A program made the translations under genes and the position numbers. From assembly GCA_964509335.1 (NCBI GenBank), contig CAZDXB010000051.1:1-12757 (forward strand): 12,757 nt of DNA. Direction: 5' to 3'. Below are positions 5,820 to 12,757 of this stretch, in pieces. The DNA is from CAZDXB01 sp964509335. Its GTDB lineage: Bacteria > Bacteroidota > Ignavibacteria > Kapaibacteriales > UBA2268. How positions within the stretch are numbered: position 1 is the stretch's first letter; each line of letters begins with the position of its first letter. A model generated the notes under the pieces. The model ran no database searches. It saw only the letters and a list, made by a program, of their open reading frames with translations, and was not told the DNA's origin.

Positions 5820-8800
5820 ATGAGAAATTTTACGATAATATTTTTATTAGCGTTAACTATAGCGGCTTTTACGGAGGCGAATTCAGAGGAAACTCGTTTG
5901 CTTAGGTATCCCAATACTTCCAAGACGCAAGTAACGTTCTGTTACGGCGGCGATATATACGTCGCGCCAATCGAAGGCGGTTTAGCGAGAAGAATAACAG
6001 TTTCGGACGGATTTGAGATATTCCCGCGTTTTTCGCCCGACGGGAAGACAATAGCGTTTTCCGGCGAGCACGACGGCAACAGAGAAGTTTATATAGTCCC
6101 GAGCGAAGGCGGTCAGCCCGAAAGATTAACTTATTTGATGGATATAGGCAAATTGCCTTCTAGAATGGGGCCCGATAGAATCATAATGCAATGGACAAAA
6201 GATGGAGAAAATATATTATACCGCTCACGCCATGAAAGCTGGAACGCTTGGGTCGGTCAATTGTTTTCAATATCAAAAGACGGAGGCATGCCGGAGCAAA
6301 TACCCGTTCCCAGAGGCGGCTTCGCTTATATGTTCGACGGCGGCAAAAAGATGGTTTACAATAGAACTTTCAGGGAATTCCGAACATGGAAAAGATATCG
6401 CGGCGGTCAAGCCGACGACATTTGGATTTACGATTTCGAAACTAAAGAGCTGGAAAACATTACCGAAAATCCCGCTCAAGACATTATTCCGATGTTTCGA
6501 GACGGCAAGATATATTATCTTTCCGATAGAGAACATTTTATGAATCTTTACGTTTACGATATTAAAACGAAGGAAACCAGAAGACTAACGAATTTTGACA
6601 AATACGACATTAAGTTTCCATCGCTCGGCGCGGAGCATATAGCGTTCGAGAACGGCGGTTATATTTATTTAATGGATTTGGCGACGGAGAAAACCGAAAA
6701 GCTGAATATAGAAATAGCGGAGGACTTCCCATGGGTGAGAAAAAGCATAGAAAACGTAAAGGACAAAATAACTTCATGGAATATCGCGCCGGACGGTAAA
6801 AGAGCGGTCTTCTGCGCTCGCGGCGATATTTATACAGTTCCGGAGAAGAAAGGTAGAATATATAATTTAACCGAAACGCCTGCGGTTCACGACAGGCATC
6901 CCGTCTGGTCTCCCGACGGCGAGAGGATTGCTTTTATCAGCGACAAGGACGGCGAAAACGAAATATATAAAATGAAGCCCGACGGTTCGGAATTAACGCA
7001 ATTAACCGACAGTTCAAAATCTTATCTATGGAAATTGATATGGTCTCCCGACTCTAAGAAAATAATGTTCTCGGATAAAACTATGCGCCTGTATTATTTA
7101 GATGTCGAGAGCGGCGAAGCTAACGAAGTAACGAAGTCTGAAATTTGGGAGATTCGCAATTTCGACTGGTCTCCCGACGGCGAATGGATTGTTTACACCG
7201 ATTTTATTAATAATTATTTGCCGAGAGTTAATTTATATTCTCTTGAAAACGAAGAAAGTTATCAGGTTACAAGCGAATTTTTCAACAGCTCCGGCGGCGT
7301 TTTTTCGCCCGACGGAAAATATTTATATTTCCTTTCCGATAGAACTTATAAACCGAAATATAACGCCGTTGAATGGAACTTCTTTTACGAAGACATGACA
7401 AAGATATACGGCGTAACTTTGCAAGACATGCTCGAATCTCCATTCGCTTTCGAAGAGGATAAAGTAGGCGAAAGCGAGAAAAAATCAGTCAAAGAGAAAA
7501 AAGCGGACGAAGAGGAAGACGCAAGCATTCAAATAGATATCGAAGGAATAAAAGACAGAGTTTTTGAACTGCCAGTAAAGGCTGACAAATACTCGCATCT
7601 CAGCGTTGTTCAAGACGGCGACCTATATTATTCGAGAAACGGCAAGTTCTGGAGATTCGACCTAGACGAAAAAGAAGAGAAAAAAGTCGGCGATTTTTCC
7701 AATTTCGAAATTTCCCATGACGGGAATAAGATATTATATTCGAAGAAAAAGAAGTATTACATCGCAAAGCTCGGCTCGAAAATTCAAGACGGTAAGGGCA
7801 AATTAAATTTAGGCGATATGAAGACGGAAATTTGCCGAAGCAAAGAGTGGAAACAAATATTCGACGAGAGCTGGCGTCAAATGCGCGATTTCTTTTACGA
7901 CCCGAATATGCACGGCGTCGATTGGAAAGCCGTGAAAGCGAAATACGAGGAACTGCTTCCTTACGTCGTTCATCGCGAGGATTTGACTTATATAATCGGC
8001 GAGATGATAGGCGAACTGAACTGCGGACATTCTTACGTCGGCGGCGGCGATATGCCGAAAGTCGAAAGTGTAGGCCTAGGTCTGCTCGGTTGCGAGTTTG
8101 AATTGGATGAAGAATCCGGCTATTATAAAATAACGAAGATTTTCGAAGGCAGGAATTGGGACGAGAAAACACGTTCGCCGCTGACCGAGCCGGGCGTCGA
8201 TATAAACGAAGGCGAGTATTTAATTTCCATCGACGGCGAGAAGCTGACGAAAGGCTTGCATCCGTATAAAGCGCTGGTCGGCAAAGTCAGGGAATACGTC
8301 AGGCTTGAAGTAAACGACGAACCGAACGAAGACGGCGCTAAGGAATACGACGTGAAGACAATCAAGAGCGAGGCGAAGTTGCGATATTACAATTGGGTGG
8401 AGCGAAACAGAAAGAAAGTCGAAGAGGCGACGAACGGCAGAGTCGGCTACGTTCACATACCCAATATGATGCAGGACGGCTTGAACGAGTTCGTCAAGTA
8501 TTTTTATCCGCAGGTAAGGAAGGAAGCTCTGATTGTTGACGATAGATACAACGGCGGCGGCAACGTTTCGCCTATGATAATCGAGCGGCTAAGGAGGATA
8601 TTATTAGTGGCGAAGAATGCGAGAAATCAGGAGAAAGTGTTCACGAATCCCAGCGCGGTAATGACCGGACCTATCGTTTGCTTGTTGAATCAATATTCGG
8701 CGTCCGACGGCGATTTGTTTCCTTATCAATTCAAGGAAGCGGAAATCGGAACTTTAATCGGCAAGCGCAGTTGGGGCGGCGTTATCGGTATAAGAGGCTC

Positions 8801-9047
8801 GCTGCCGTTTTTGGACGGCGGATACTTATATAAACCGGAGTTCGCCAATTTCGGAGCCGACGGCGAGTGGATTTTGGAAGGTAAAGGAATGGAGCCGGAC
8901 ATCGTCGTAGATAACCACCCCGCGAAAGAATACCAAGGCGTTGACCAACAGCTAAACAAGGCGATAGAAGTAATACTCGAAAAGATAAAGACGAACGACA
9001 AGCCGAAGATACCGGAAGTTCCGTCGTATCCCGACAAGAGCGAATGA
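5820..9047 (+). CDS. Exported tricorn-type S41 serine protease with beta-propeller
   Basis: A 1075-residue tricorn protease homolog. I start it at the ATG at 5820, because this gives a classical signal peptide (MRNFTIIFLLALTIAAF, cleavage likely after TEA at 20) and GGAG lies 10 bases upstream; the ATG at 5787 would put 11 charged residues before it. Residues about 25-560 hold propeller blades with repeated WSPDG/FSPDG motifs (RFSPDGKTIAF, WSPDGERIAFIS, WSPDSKKIMFSD, WSPDGEWIVYTD, FSPDGKYLYFLSD). A very charged insert (KKSVKEKKADEEED) precedes the protease half. A PDZ-like domain is near 745-850. Catalytic positions corresponding to Thermoplasma tricorn His746, Ser965 and Glu1023 appear as His737 (CGHSYVGG), Ser962 (SASDGD) and Glu1020 (LEGKGMEPDI), with spacing well kept. 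The tricorn Ser745 position is Gly here. It lies 85 bases after the lipoprotein gene and may be co-transcribed. Its role is probably peptide degradation in the periplasm. Confidence 0.9.
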   Translation: MRNFTIIFLLALTIAAFTEANSEETRLLRYPNTSKTQVTFCYGGDIYVAPIEGGLARRITVSDGFEIFPRFSPDGKTIAFSGEHDGNREVYIVPSEGGQPERLTYLMDIGKLPSRMGPDRIIMQWTKDGENILYRSRHESWNAWVGQLFSISKDGGMPEQIPVPRGGFAYMFDGGKKMVYNRTFREFRTWKRYRGGQADDIWIYDFETKELENITENPAQDIIPMFRDGKIYYLSDREHFMNLYVYDIKTKETRRLTNFDKYDIKFPSLGAEHIAFENGGYIYLMDLATEKTEKLNIEIAEDFPWVRKSIENVKDKITSWNIAPDGKRAVFCARGDIYTVPEKKGRIYNLTETPAVHDRHPVWSPDGERIAFISDKDGENEIYKMKPDGSELTQLTDSSKSYLWKLIWSPDSKKIMFSDKTMRLYYLDVESGEANEVTKSEIWEIRNFDWSPDGEWIVYTDFINNYLPRVNLYSLENEESYQVTSEFFNSSGGVFSPDGKYLYFLSDRTYKPKYNAVEWNFFYEDMTKIYGVTLQDMLESPFAFEEDKVGESEKKSVKEKKADEEEDASIQIDIEGIKDRVFELPVKADKYSHLSVVQDGDLYYSRNGKFWRFDLDEKEEKKVGDFSNFEISHDGNKILYSKKKKYYIAKLGSKIQDGKGKLNLGDMKTEICRSKEWKQIFDESWRQMRDFFYDPNMHGVDWKAVKAKYEELLPYVVHREDLTYIIGEMIGELNCGHSYVGGGDMPKVESVGLGLLGCEFELDEESGYYKITKIFEGRNWDEKTRSPLTEPGVDINEGEYLISIDGEKLTKGLHPYKALVGKVREYVRLEVNDEPNEDGAKEYDVKTIKSEAKLRYYNWVERNRKKVEEATNGRVGYVHIPNMMQDGLNEFVKYFYPQVRKEALIVDDRYNGGGNVSPMIIERLRRILLVAKNARNQEKVFTNPSAVMTGPIVCLLNQYSASDGDLFPYQFKEAEIGTLIGKRSWGGVIGIRGSLPFLDGGYLYKPEFANFGADGEWILEGKGMEPDIVVDNHPAKEYQGVDQQLNKAIEVILEKIKTNDKPKIPEVPSYPDKSE

Positions 9048-9063
9048 TATGGAAGTTTGTTCA

Positions 9064-9094
9064 GATGGACTCCGCTTCCGATGCGGAGTCCGTC
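9064..9094. terminator. 12-bp hairpin in convergent spacer
   Basis: gatggactccgc (9064-9075) pairs with gcggagtccgtc (9083-9094), including one G-T wobble, around ttccgat. It lies 17 bases after the protease stop, between two converging transcription units. A bidirectional terminator is a natural reading, but no T run follows on the plus strand. It could instead be another dispersed intergenic palindrome. Confidence 0.5.
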
Positions 9095-9110
9095 TTAAAC
9101 ATAAAGCTCT

Positions 9111-9175
9111 CATATATCCAACACGACGCCGAAGCGCAGGCTCTGCTTGTATTGCACGCGTAGCTTGCGCTTGGT
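9111..9175 (+). repeat. ~65-bp direct repeat, copy 1
   Basis: The sequence from catatatcca to gcgcttggt is repeated at 12691-12757. Differences are one C/T substitution and a small indel (attgcacgcg versus attgcaagcgcg). The two copies have the same orientation and bracket the two T9SS genes. Internal short palindromes are present (aagc...gctt, and gcgtagcttgcgc). Confidence 0.85.
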
Positions 9176-9212
9176 TGTAGCGGAAGTCTAGTAATGAAAG
9201 TGTATTACTGTA

Positions 9213-9905
9213 TCATTTTAATATAATAATCGGTTTTGTTATTAATCTGCCGCCAATTATTATTTTTACGAAATATACTCCTTTTGGCAAGAAACTTACG
9301 TCGATTTCATTATATTTGTCCGGTTTAAATACTTTGCTAACTCTAAGACCTTGTGAGTTGTATATTCCTAGTCGATATACTGGCTTTTTATATGAATCTG
9401 ATACTTTAACTATTAACTTATCGCTAGTAGGATTCGGATAAATTTTAATTTCGTCGTTTTGTTTTTTGTCTTCAACTATTGTAGGACCTCCCGACTGTTG
9501 AGGGGGAGTGTGAATTCTAAAGTAAGTTTTGCTAATATTGCCAATATGATTATGTAAATTATCGTCGAATAGCATTATTCTGAAATAATCGCCAAGCGTG
9601 TCTTGCGGTGTAGTCCAAGTATATGATTCGTCGGAAAAAGGAACGCTGTCTGCAATCATTGTCCAAGTTTGACTAGATAAACTCCAATAGTATATATCTG
9701 CGTCGATAGTAAAAGTAGTCGAGGCGTCGTTAAAATATACGCTGTCAGGATCGACGCAAGACCATTCAATAACAATATCTTCGTTAGAATAATATATTTC
9801 GCCGCCCCCAGGTTTTTCTATTTGATAATTAATAACGCTATTTGAAAAAAGAAATCCCGATGAAGTCGTAAAAAGCAACAAAAATAAAATCGCTAATTTT
9901 TTCAT
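9213..9905 (-). CDS. Secreted protein with Ig-like domain and T9SS type A sorting domain
   Basis: A 230-residue secreted protein. The start is placed at the ATG at 9905, which opens a signal peptide (MKKLAILFLLLFTTSSGFLFS) and has GGTGA five bases upstream; the longer open frame to 10040 overlaps the upstream gene and would bury this signal. Residues about 25-140 form a beta-sandwich-like domain (EKPGGGEIYYSNEDIVIEW...YYWSLSSQTWTMIAD...YTWTTPQDTLGDYFRIMLFD) reminiscent of the Kre9/KNH-like Ig fold found in surface proteins; this match is by eye. Residues 155-230 are a T9SS C-terminal sorting domain: IYPNPTSD, LGIYNSQG, LPKGVYFVKI, and a hydrophobic, lysine-ended tail. The T9SS would carry it across the outer membrane and process the tail. 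It is the second gene of an operon, 28 bases after the WD40-like gene. Confidence 0.85.
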   Translation of the reverse strand: MKKLAILFLLLFTTSSGFLFSNSVINYQIEKPGGGEIYYSNEDIVIEWSCVDPDSVYFNDASTTFTIDADIYYWSLSSQTWTMIADSVPFSDESYTWTTPQDTLGDYFRIMLFDDNLHNHIGNISKTYFRIHTPPQQSGGPTIVEDKKQNDEIKIYPNPTSDKLIVKVSDSYKKPVYRLGIYNSQGLRVSKVFKPDKYNEIDVSFLPKGVYFVKIIIGGRLITKPIIILK

Positions 9906-9933
9906 AGTGGTCACCATTTTTTTATGATTAATA

Positions 9934-12198
9934 TTAATACTTAATGAATTTATCATAATATTCTTTGTCTTTATATTTAATTCGCACAAAATATAGTCCT
10001 GTGTCGAAATCCGAAACGTCGAATCGAAACTCGTTGCCAAAATAATCTATTCTTTCTGATTTTATCTTTTCGCCTATGCTGTTAAATATAATCAATTCGG
10101 CAAAACCGCCGCCGGCTTCTTTTGTTCGGATATTAATAATATCGGAAGAAGGATTAGGATATATGCTTAATTCGTTATCGAAACTGGTTTTTCCATTTTC
10201 TTCAATGCCGGTTATGTCTTGTATTTTCCAGAGGATTAGGCTACGTTGGTTATTTGAAGTTGCCAAGTATTTTCCATCGTGTGAAAATCTTAAATGCGAC
10301 ATGCTTTGTTGATTTACTGTTTTAATAAAAGGATAATCCTTTAGGATACATAATACGCTATCGCTCCTTATGTTTTTAACAACAACACAACTTGTATCAT
10401 AAACGCCATAAGCTATAATATTATTGTCTTTTGTGCTAAATTCGGCATTTGACCAAAATCCAATATCGAGGTCGTATTTAAATTCATCATACAAACGCAA
10501 ATCTGCTTTCTTAAATATTATCATTTTATACAATATAAATGCAATTAATTCATTATCGTATGTTTCAGCAGGGTTTGGATAAATTGAACCATAATCGCAT
10601 AGCATAACTTTTTTGTATATGATTTCATTTTGTTTAATATCTAATATGTAAAGAGCGGTAGAATCATTCTCAGTTTTTTCCATAAAGAATACTTTGGTCG
10701 GGTCGTTTGTGTAGCTGGCATAAATAACGCCTTTGCTATGTTGATAATTATATTTTATATCCCCGCTTTTAGGATTCCATATTTTTATAGAGCCGTCTAA
10801 ACTACTGGTTATTAATGTCCCCACTAAACTAAAGGAAAGTAATTTGTTTTCGATACTCTTTGACTTGGATTTATAGTATTTGCCCGATGTTACGATGTCT
10901 TTATGACCGTCAAGAACTCTAGCGGTATCGCCAGTAAGATATTCTAGTAAAATTATATCATAATTATCTTTATCGGCAAAAATAAGTTCTTCTTCGTTAG
11001 GAGAAAATTCAAACCAATAATAAGCGTCGTTATGTACGTCGTATCTTTTTATTGCTTTTCCACGTTCAACTTCAATAATTTTTAAGCGACTTTCATCTCT
11101 CTTTATGCCTTCCCAAACTCCTAAATAGCGGTCGTCGTATGAAAAGTTTATGTTGTGAATCCTTTCTTCAAACTCAAAATATCTATTGGTTTCCTTGTAA
11201 TTGTTACTGTCTAAAAGCGAACCTCGATTAAGAAACAATGAATAAATAAATATCCCATCGTTTATTTTGTAAACATGACTTATCATTGGCAATTTTATTG
11301 ATTTTTTAATTTCTCTTTTTCCGTTATAAATATTTCTCGACATTAATGAATTGTTTAAATAATCACCTTTTATATAATAGAATGATTTAGAATCTTCCGC
11401 AATACAAATGTTTTCTATTTCTTTATACCCGTCTTTAAACTCGTTCACTTCATTTCCCGATATAGCGTTGTAAAAGACGATATACGAATTATCATCGTTC
11501 TCGTCGCTGAAAATAATATATATTAACTTGCCGTCGGGCGATAAATAAAATTTACGAACCTCTTTGTCCTTATATTTTAACGGAATAGTCAGAATAGATT
11601 TAAAATCGACGATTGAATATACTATTAGATTTTCCGAAGTTTTTCCTATAATAGTTTGATTTCGGCAATTATATAAAAATCCGTCAATATCCACTTGAGG
11701 GTCTCTTTTAAAAAGAAACTGATAATTTGATTTATCCCAAAAATAAAAACAGTTGCCAGTAGATAATGTAATAACATATTCATCTTCAAAATAAAATATT
11801 TCTTTAACTGAATAAAGAAAACCCTTCTTTTCTAATGACAGCTCTCCTTCTAAACCCCATATCTCATAATCATTATCATTAGACTTCTGTACGCATATAT
11901 AATTTCCTTTATCTGAAAACTTAAATATATTTTTGTACGAAAGTATATTTTTAAAAGCTTCTCCTTTAAAAGCATATTTAAGATGTCCGCTTTTTAATTC
12001 AATAATATGAATCCCGTTAAATCTGCCGCCAACGGCAAAATATTTGCCGTTGGCTGACATTTCCGCGTACTTTACATCCATAATATCGCCAGGTATAACC
12101 CACTCATAATCTCCTGAAAAAGCAAGCCTCAGACTCATCGGCATCACAACGATTGAGCAAAAAATAAATAATGATATTCTAATAATTTTTCTCTTCAT
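9934..12198 (-). CDS. WD40-like beta-propeller protein with T9SS type A sorting domain
   Basis: A 754-residue secreted protein. Residues 1-28 are a signal peptide (MKRKIIRISLFIFCSIVV..., cleavage likely after AFS). Residues about 30-660 are propeller repeats of diverged WD40/TolB type: MSANGKYFAVGG, LSPDGKLIYIIFS, FSPNEEELIFAD, one classical blade with GH at 431-432 and SIKIW ending at Trp474, and a last blade LRFSHDGKYLATSN...LILWKI. Residues 678-754 are the T9SS sorting domain (SIYPNPSSD, LIIFNSIGEKI, FDTGLYFVRI, basic tail). AAAGG sits nine bases before the ATG. No catalytic motif is evident, so binding, adhesion or a structural surface role is likelier than enzymatic activity. The gene is visibly more A+T-rich than the plus-strand genes. 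The partner gene follows after 28 bases. Confidence 0.88.
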   Translation of the reverse strand: MKRKIIRISLFIFCSIVVMPMSLRLAFSGDYEWVIPGDIMDVKYAEMSANGKYFAVGGRFNGIHIIELKSGHLKYAFKGEAFKNILSYKNIFKFSDKGNYICVQKSNDNDYEIWGLEGELSLEKKGFLYSVKEIFYFEDEYVITLSTGNCFYFWDKSNYQFLFKRDPQVDIDGFLYNCRNQTIIGKTSENLIVYSIVDFKSILTIPLKYKDKEVRKFYLSPDGKLIYIIFSDENDDNSYIVFYNAISGNEVNEFKDGYKEIENICIAEDSKSFYYIKGDYLNNSLMSRNIYNGKREIKKSIKLPMISHVYKINDGIFIYSLFLNRGSLLDSNNYKETNRYFEFEERIHNINFSYDDRYLGVWEGIKRDESRLKIIEVERGKAIKRYDVHNDAYYWFEFSPNEEELIFADKDNYDIILLEYLTGDTARVLDGHKDIVTSGKYYKSKSKSIENKLLSFSLVGTLITSSLDGSIKIWNPKSGDIKYNYQHSKGVIYASYTNDPTKVFFMEKTENDSTALYILDIKQNEIIYKKVMLCDYGSIYPNPAETYDNELIAFILYKMIIFKKADLRLYDEFKYDLDIGFWSNAEFSTKDNNIIAYGVYDTSCVVVKNIRSDSVLCILKDYPFIKTVNQQSMSHLRFSHDGKYLATSNNQRSLILWKIQDITGIEENGKTSFDNELSIYPNPSSDIINIRTKEAGGGFAELIIFNSIGEKIKSERIDYFGNEFRFDVSDFDTGLYFVRIKYKDKEYYDKFIKY

Positions 12199-12388
12199 TT
12201 CAAATACCTTTAAATTAAGTTAACAAATAATAAAACTCTTCCCCGCCCCGGCATACCGCCTTCTGTTTGAATCGCGACTAACTTTATGCCGCTAAAGCAA
12301 GCGCGAGACAAACGTCCGACGGCGACGGAGAAGAAAAAATATGATTATCGCCTAAAGCTCGGTTGAGTCTTTCGTCGTTGGAACTTTG

Positions 12389-12426
12389 CCTACTCATTCG
12401 CAAATTACAATTTGGGAATGAGTAGG
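12389..12426. repeat. 38-bp near-perfect palindrome
   Basis: cctactcattc (12389-12399) mirrors gaatgagtagg (12416-12426). Inside, caatt-type arms caaatt (12401-12406) and aatttg (12409-12414) also pair around AC, and only the G12400/G12415 pair is mismatched. That gives 17 of 18 pairs. As DNA this could be a dimer-protein site or a dispersed palindromic repeat; as RNA, a strong stem. Confidence 0.85.
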
Positions 12427-12457
12427 AGAATTTGGTGACGAGAGCAAAGACCGGACG

Positions 12458-12477
12458 CATCGGGGCTTGCCCCGATG
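12458..12477 (-). repeat. GGGGC-AA-GCCCC hairpin, family C copy 2
   Basis: catcggggc (12458-12466) pairs perfectly with gccccgatg (12469-12477) around TT. Its reverse complement matches the hairpin at 258-277 except for two positions on each arm that change together and keep pairing. Confidence 0.75.
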
Positions 12478-12609
12478 AAATACCTCGCCCGCGGCGATAA
12501 ATTTTTCAGTTGCCAAAGAACGCTTCGATTCCTCTGGTCTTTTGTCCCTCGCTTTACTTCGATTTGCCTTTCCTTCGTCTTTTTCCGTTTCTTTCTTTTA
12601 ACTTACGCC

Positions 12610-12638
12610 AATATAAATAAAACTATAATGTCTGTCAA
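12610..12638 (-). promoter_or_regulatory. Sigma70-like promoter reading leftward
   Basis: On the minus strand TTGACA (12638-12633) and TATATT (12615-12610) are separated by exactly 17 bases. Transcription would start near 12603 and run toward the WD40-like T9SS gene, giving a leader of about 400 bases that contains the GC hairpin and the 38-bp palindrome. FCB-group promoters often depart from the E. coli consensus, so activity is uncertain. Confidence 0.4.
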
Positions 12639-12644
12639 GAGCCA

Positions 12645-12660
12645 AATTGTCCGGACAATT
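12645..12660. promoter_or_regulatory. 16-bp perfect palindrome upstream of the -35 box
   Basis: aattgtccggacaatt is a perfect palindrome ending seven bases from the TTGACA box of the leftward promoter-like sequence. The position suits an activator or repressor operator. It may also be just one more of the intergenic palindromes in this region. Confidence 0.4.
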
Positions 12661-12690
12661 CTTTTGTAGCTTCATCAGTTCTTGCTCGCT

Positions 12691-12757
12691 CATATATCCA
12701 ATACGACGCCGAAGCGCAGGCTCTGCTTGTATTGCAAGCGCGTAGCTTGCGCTTGGT
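12691..12757 (+). repeat. ~65-bp direct repeat, copy 2 (may extend past window)
   Basis: Same orientation and almost the same sequence as 9111-9175. This copy keeps an intact inner hairpin, caagcgc (12735-12741) with gcgcttg (12749-12755), which the 2-base loss in copy 1 disrupts. The window ends within or at the end of the repeat. Confidence 0.85.

Larger units (their letters stand above)
12199..12757. other. Gene-free region upstream of the T9SS operon
   Basis: No convincing gene. The region holds a 26-codon Lys/Arg-rich frame on the plus strand (12286-12366), a 38-bp near-palindrome, a GC hairpin, a promoter-like sequence pointing left, a 16-bp palindrome and a copy of the ~65-bp repeat. 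A 67-codon open stretch without ATG lies on the minus strand (12597-12394) but runs through the hairpin and palindrome. A 64-codon plus-strand frame at 12475-12669 starts inside the hairpin and has no family resemblance. I see these as repeat debris or a non-coding leader. Confidence 0.6.

Noticed and set aside
7600..8172. 190-codon minus-strand frame inside the protease gene
   Set aside because: It is Arg/Ser-rich and low in family-like features, a shadow of the strongly biased coding strand whose protein is clearly recognised.
12475..12669. 64-codon plus-strand frame in the right-hand gene-free region
   Set aside because: It begins inside a hairpin repeat, has no ribosome site, crosses the promoter-like and palindromic sites, and is Phe/Arg/Ser-rich as expected from pyrimidine-rich DNA.
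9111..12757. Direct repeats as phage attachment sites or ends of an insertion sequence
   Set aside because: No integrase, transposase or tRNA gene lies between or beside them; a looser accessory-block reading is kept as a finding.

Overview
The window looks like a piece of a chromosome from an uncultured-type bacterium of the Bacteroidota/Chlorobiota/Ignavibacteria-Kapabacteria (FCB) group. The main reason is that two proteins end in a type IX secretion (T9SS type A) sorting domain of the IYPNPxSD type. Supporting signs are a Thermus/Chlorobi-like NADH dehydrogenase subunit D and an exported tricorn-like protease of the kind common in FCB genomes. Weak or absent Shine-Dalgarno sequences before several genes also fit. 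The exact phylum is inference; no rRNA is present.

Layout. 1-450: gene-free, with REP-like hairpin repeats. 451-1017 (+): HD-superfamily hydrolase. 1091-2365 (+): an isolated nuoD with no other complex I gene beside it. 2366-2577: gene-free spacer carrying an inverted pair of hairpin repeats. 2578-3195 (+): trmH, tRNA Gm18 methyltransferase. 3271-5734 (+): a compact three-gene unit of an ECF sigma factor, an anti-sigma-like inner-membrane protein that continues into a probable outer-membrane beta-barrel, and a lipoprotein. 5820-9047 (+): a large exported tricorn-type S41 protease with a beta-propeller. 9048-9212: convergent spacer with a hairpin and a ~65-bp repeat. 9213-9905 and 9934-12198 (-): two T9SS-targeted proteins, one with an Ig-like domain and one with a WD40-like propeller, in one operon. 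12199-12757: gene-free, with several hairpins, a 38-bp near-palindrome, a promoter-like sequence and a second copy of the ~65-bp repeat.

The most interesting part is the sigma/anti-sigma/lipoprotein unit. The middle protein has a short cytoplasmic anti-sigma-like head, one transmembrane helix, a coiled coil and about 185 C-terminal residues that look like a small beta-barrel ending in Arg-Phe. If correct, one polypeptide would link the outer membrane to a cytoplasmic sigma factor, a job split among several proteins in classical FecA/FecR/FecI-type systems. The tightly coupled lipoprotein and the neighbouring periplasmic protease suggest an envelope-sensing or envelope-maintenance module; this is inference.

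The second theme is repeat content. Several families of short hairpins recur between genes, and in two families members differ by changes on both arms that keep base pairing. A ~65-bp direct repeat brackets the A+T-richer T9SS gene pair, hinting that this pair is an accessory block.
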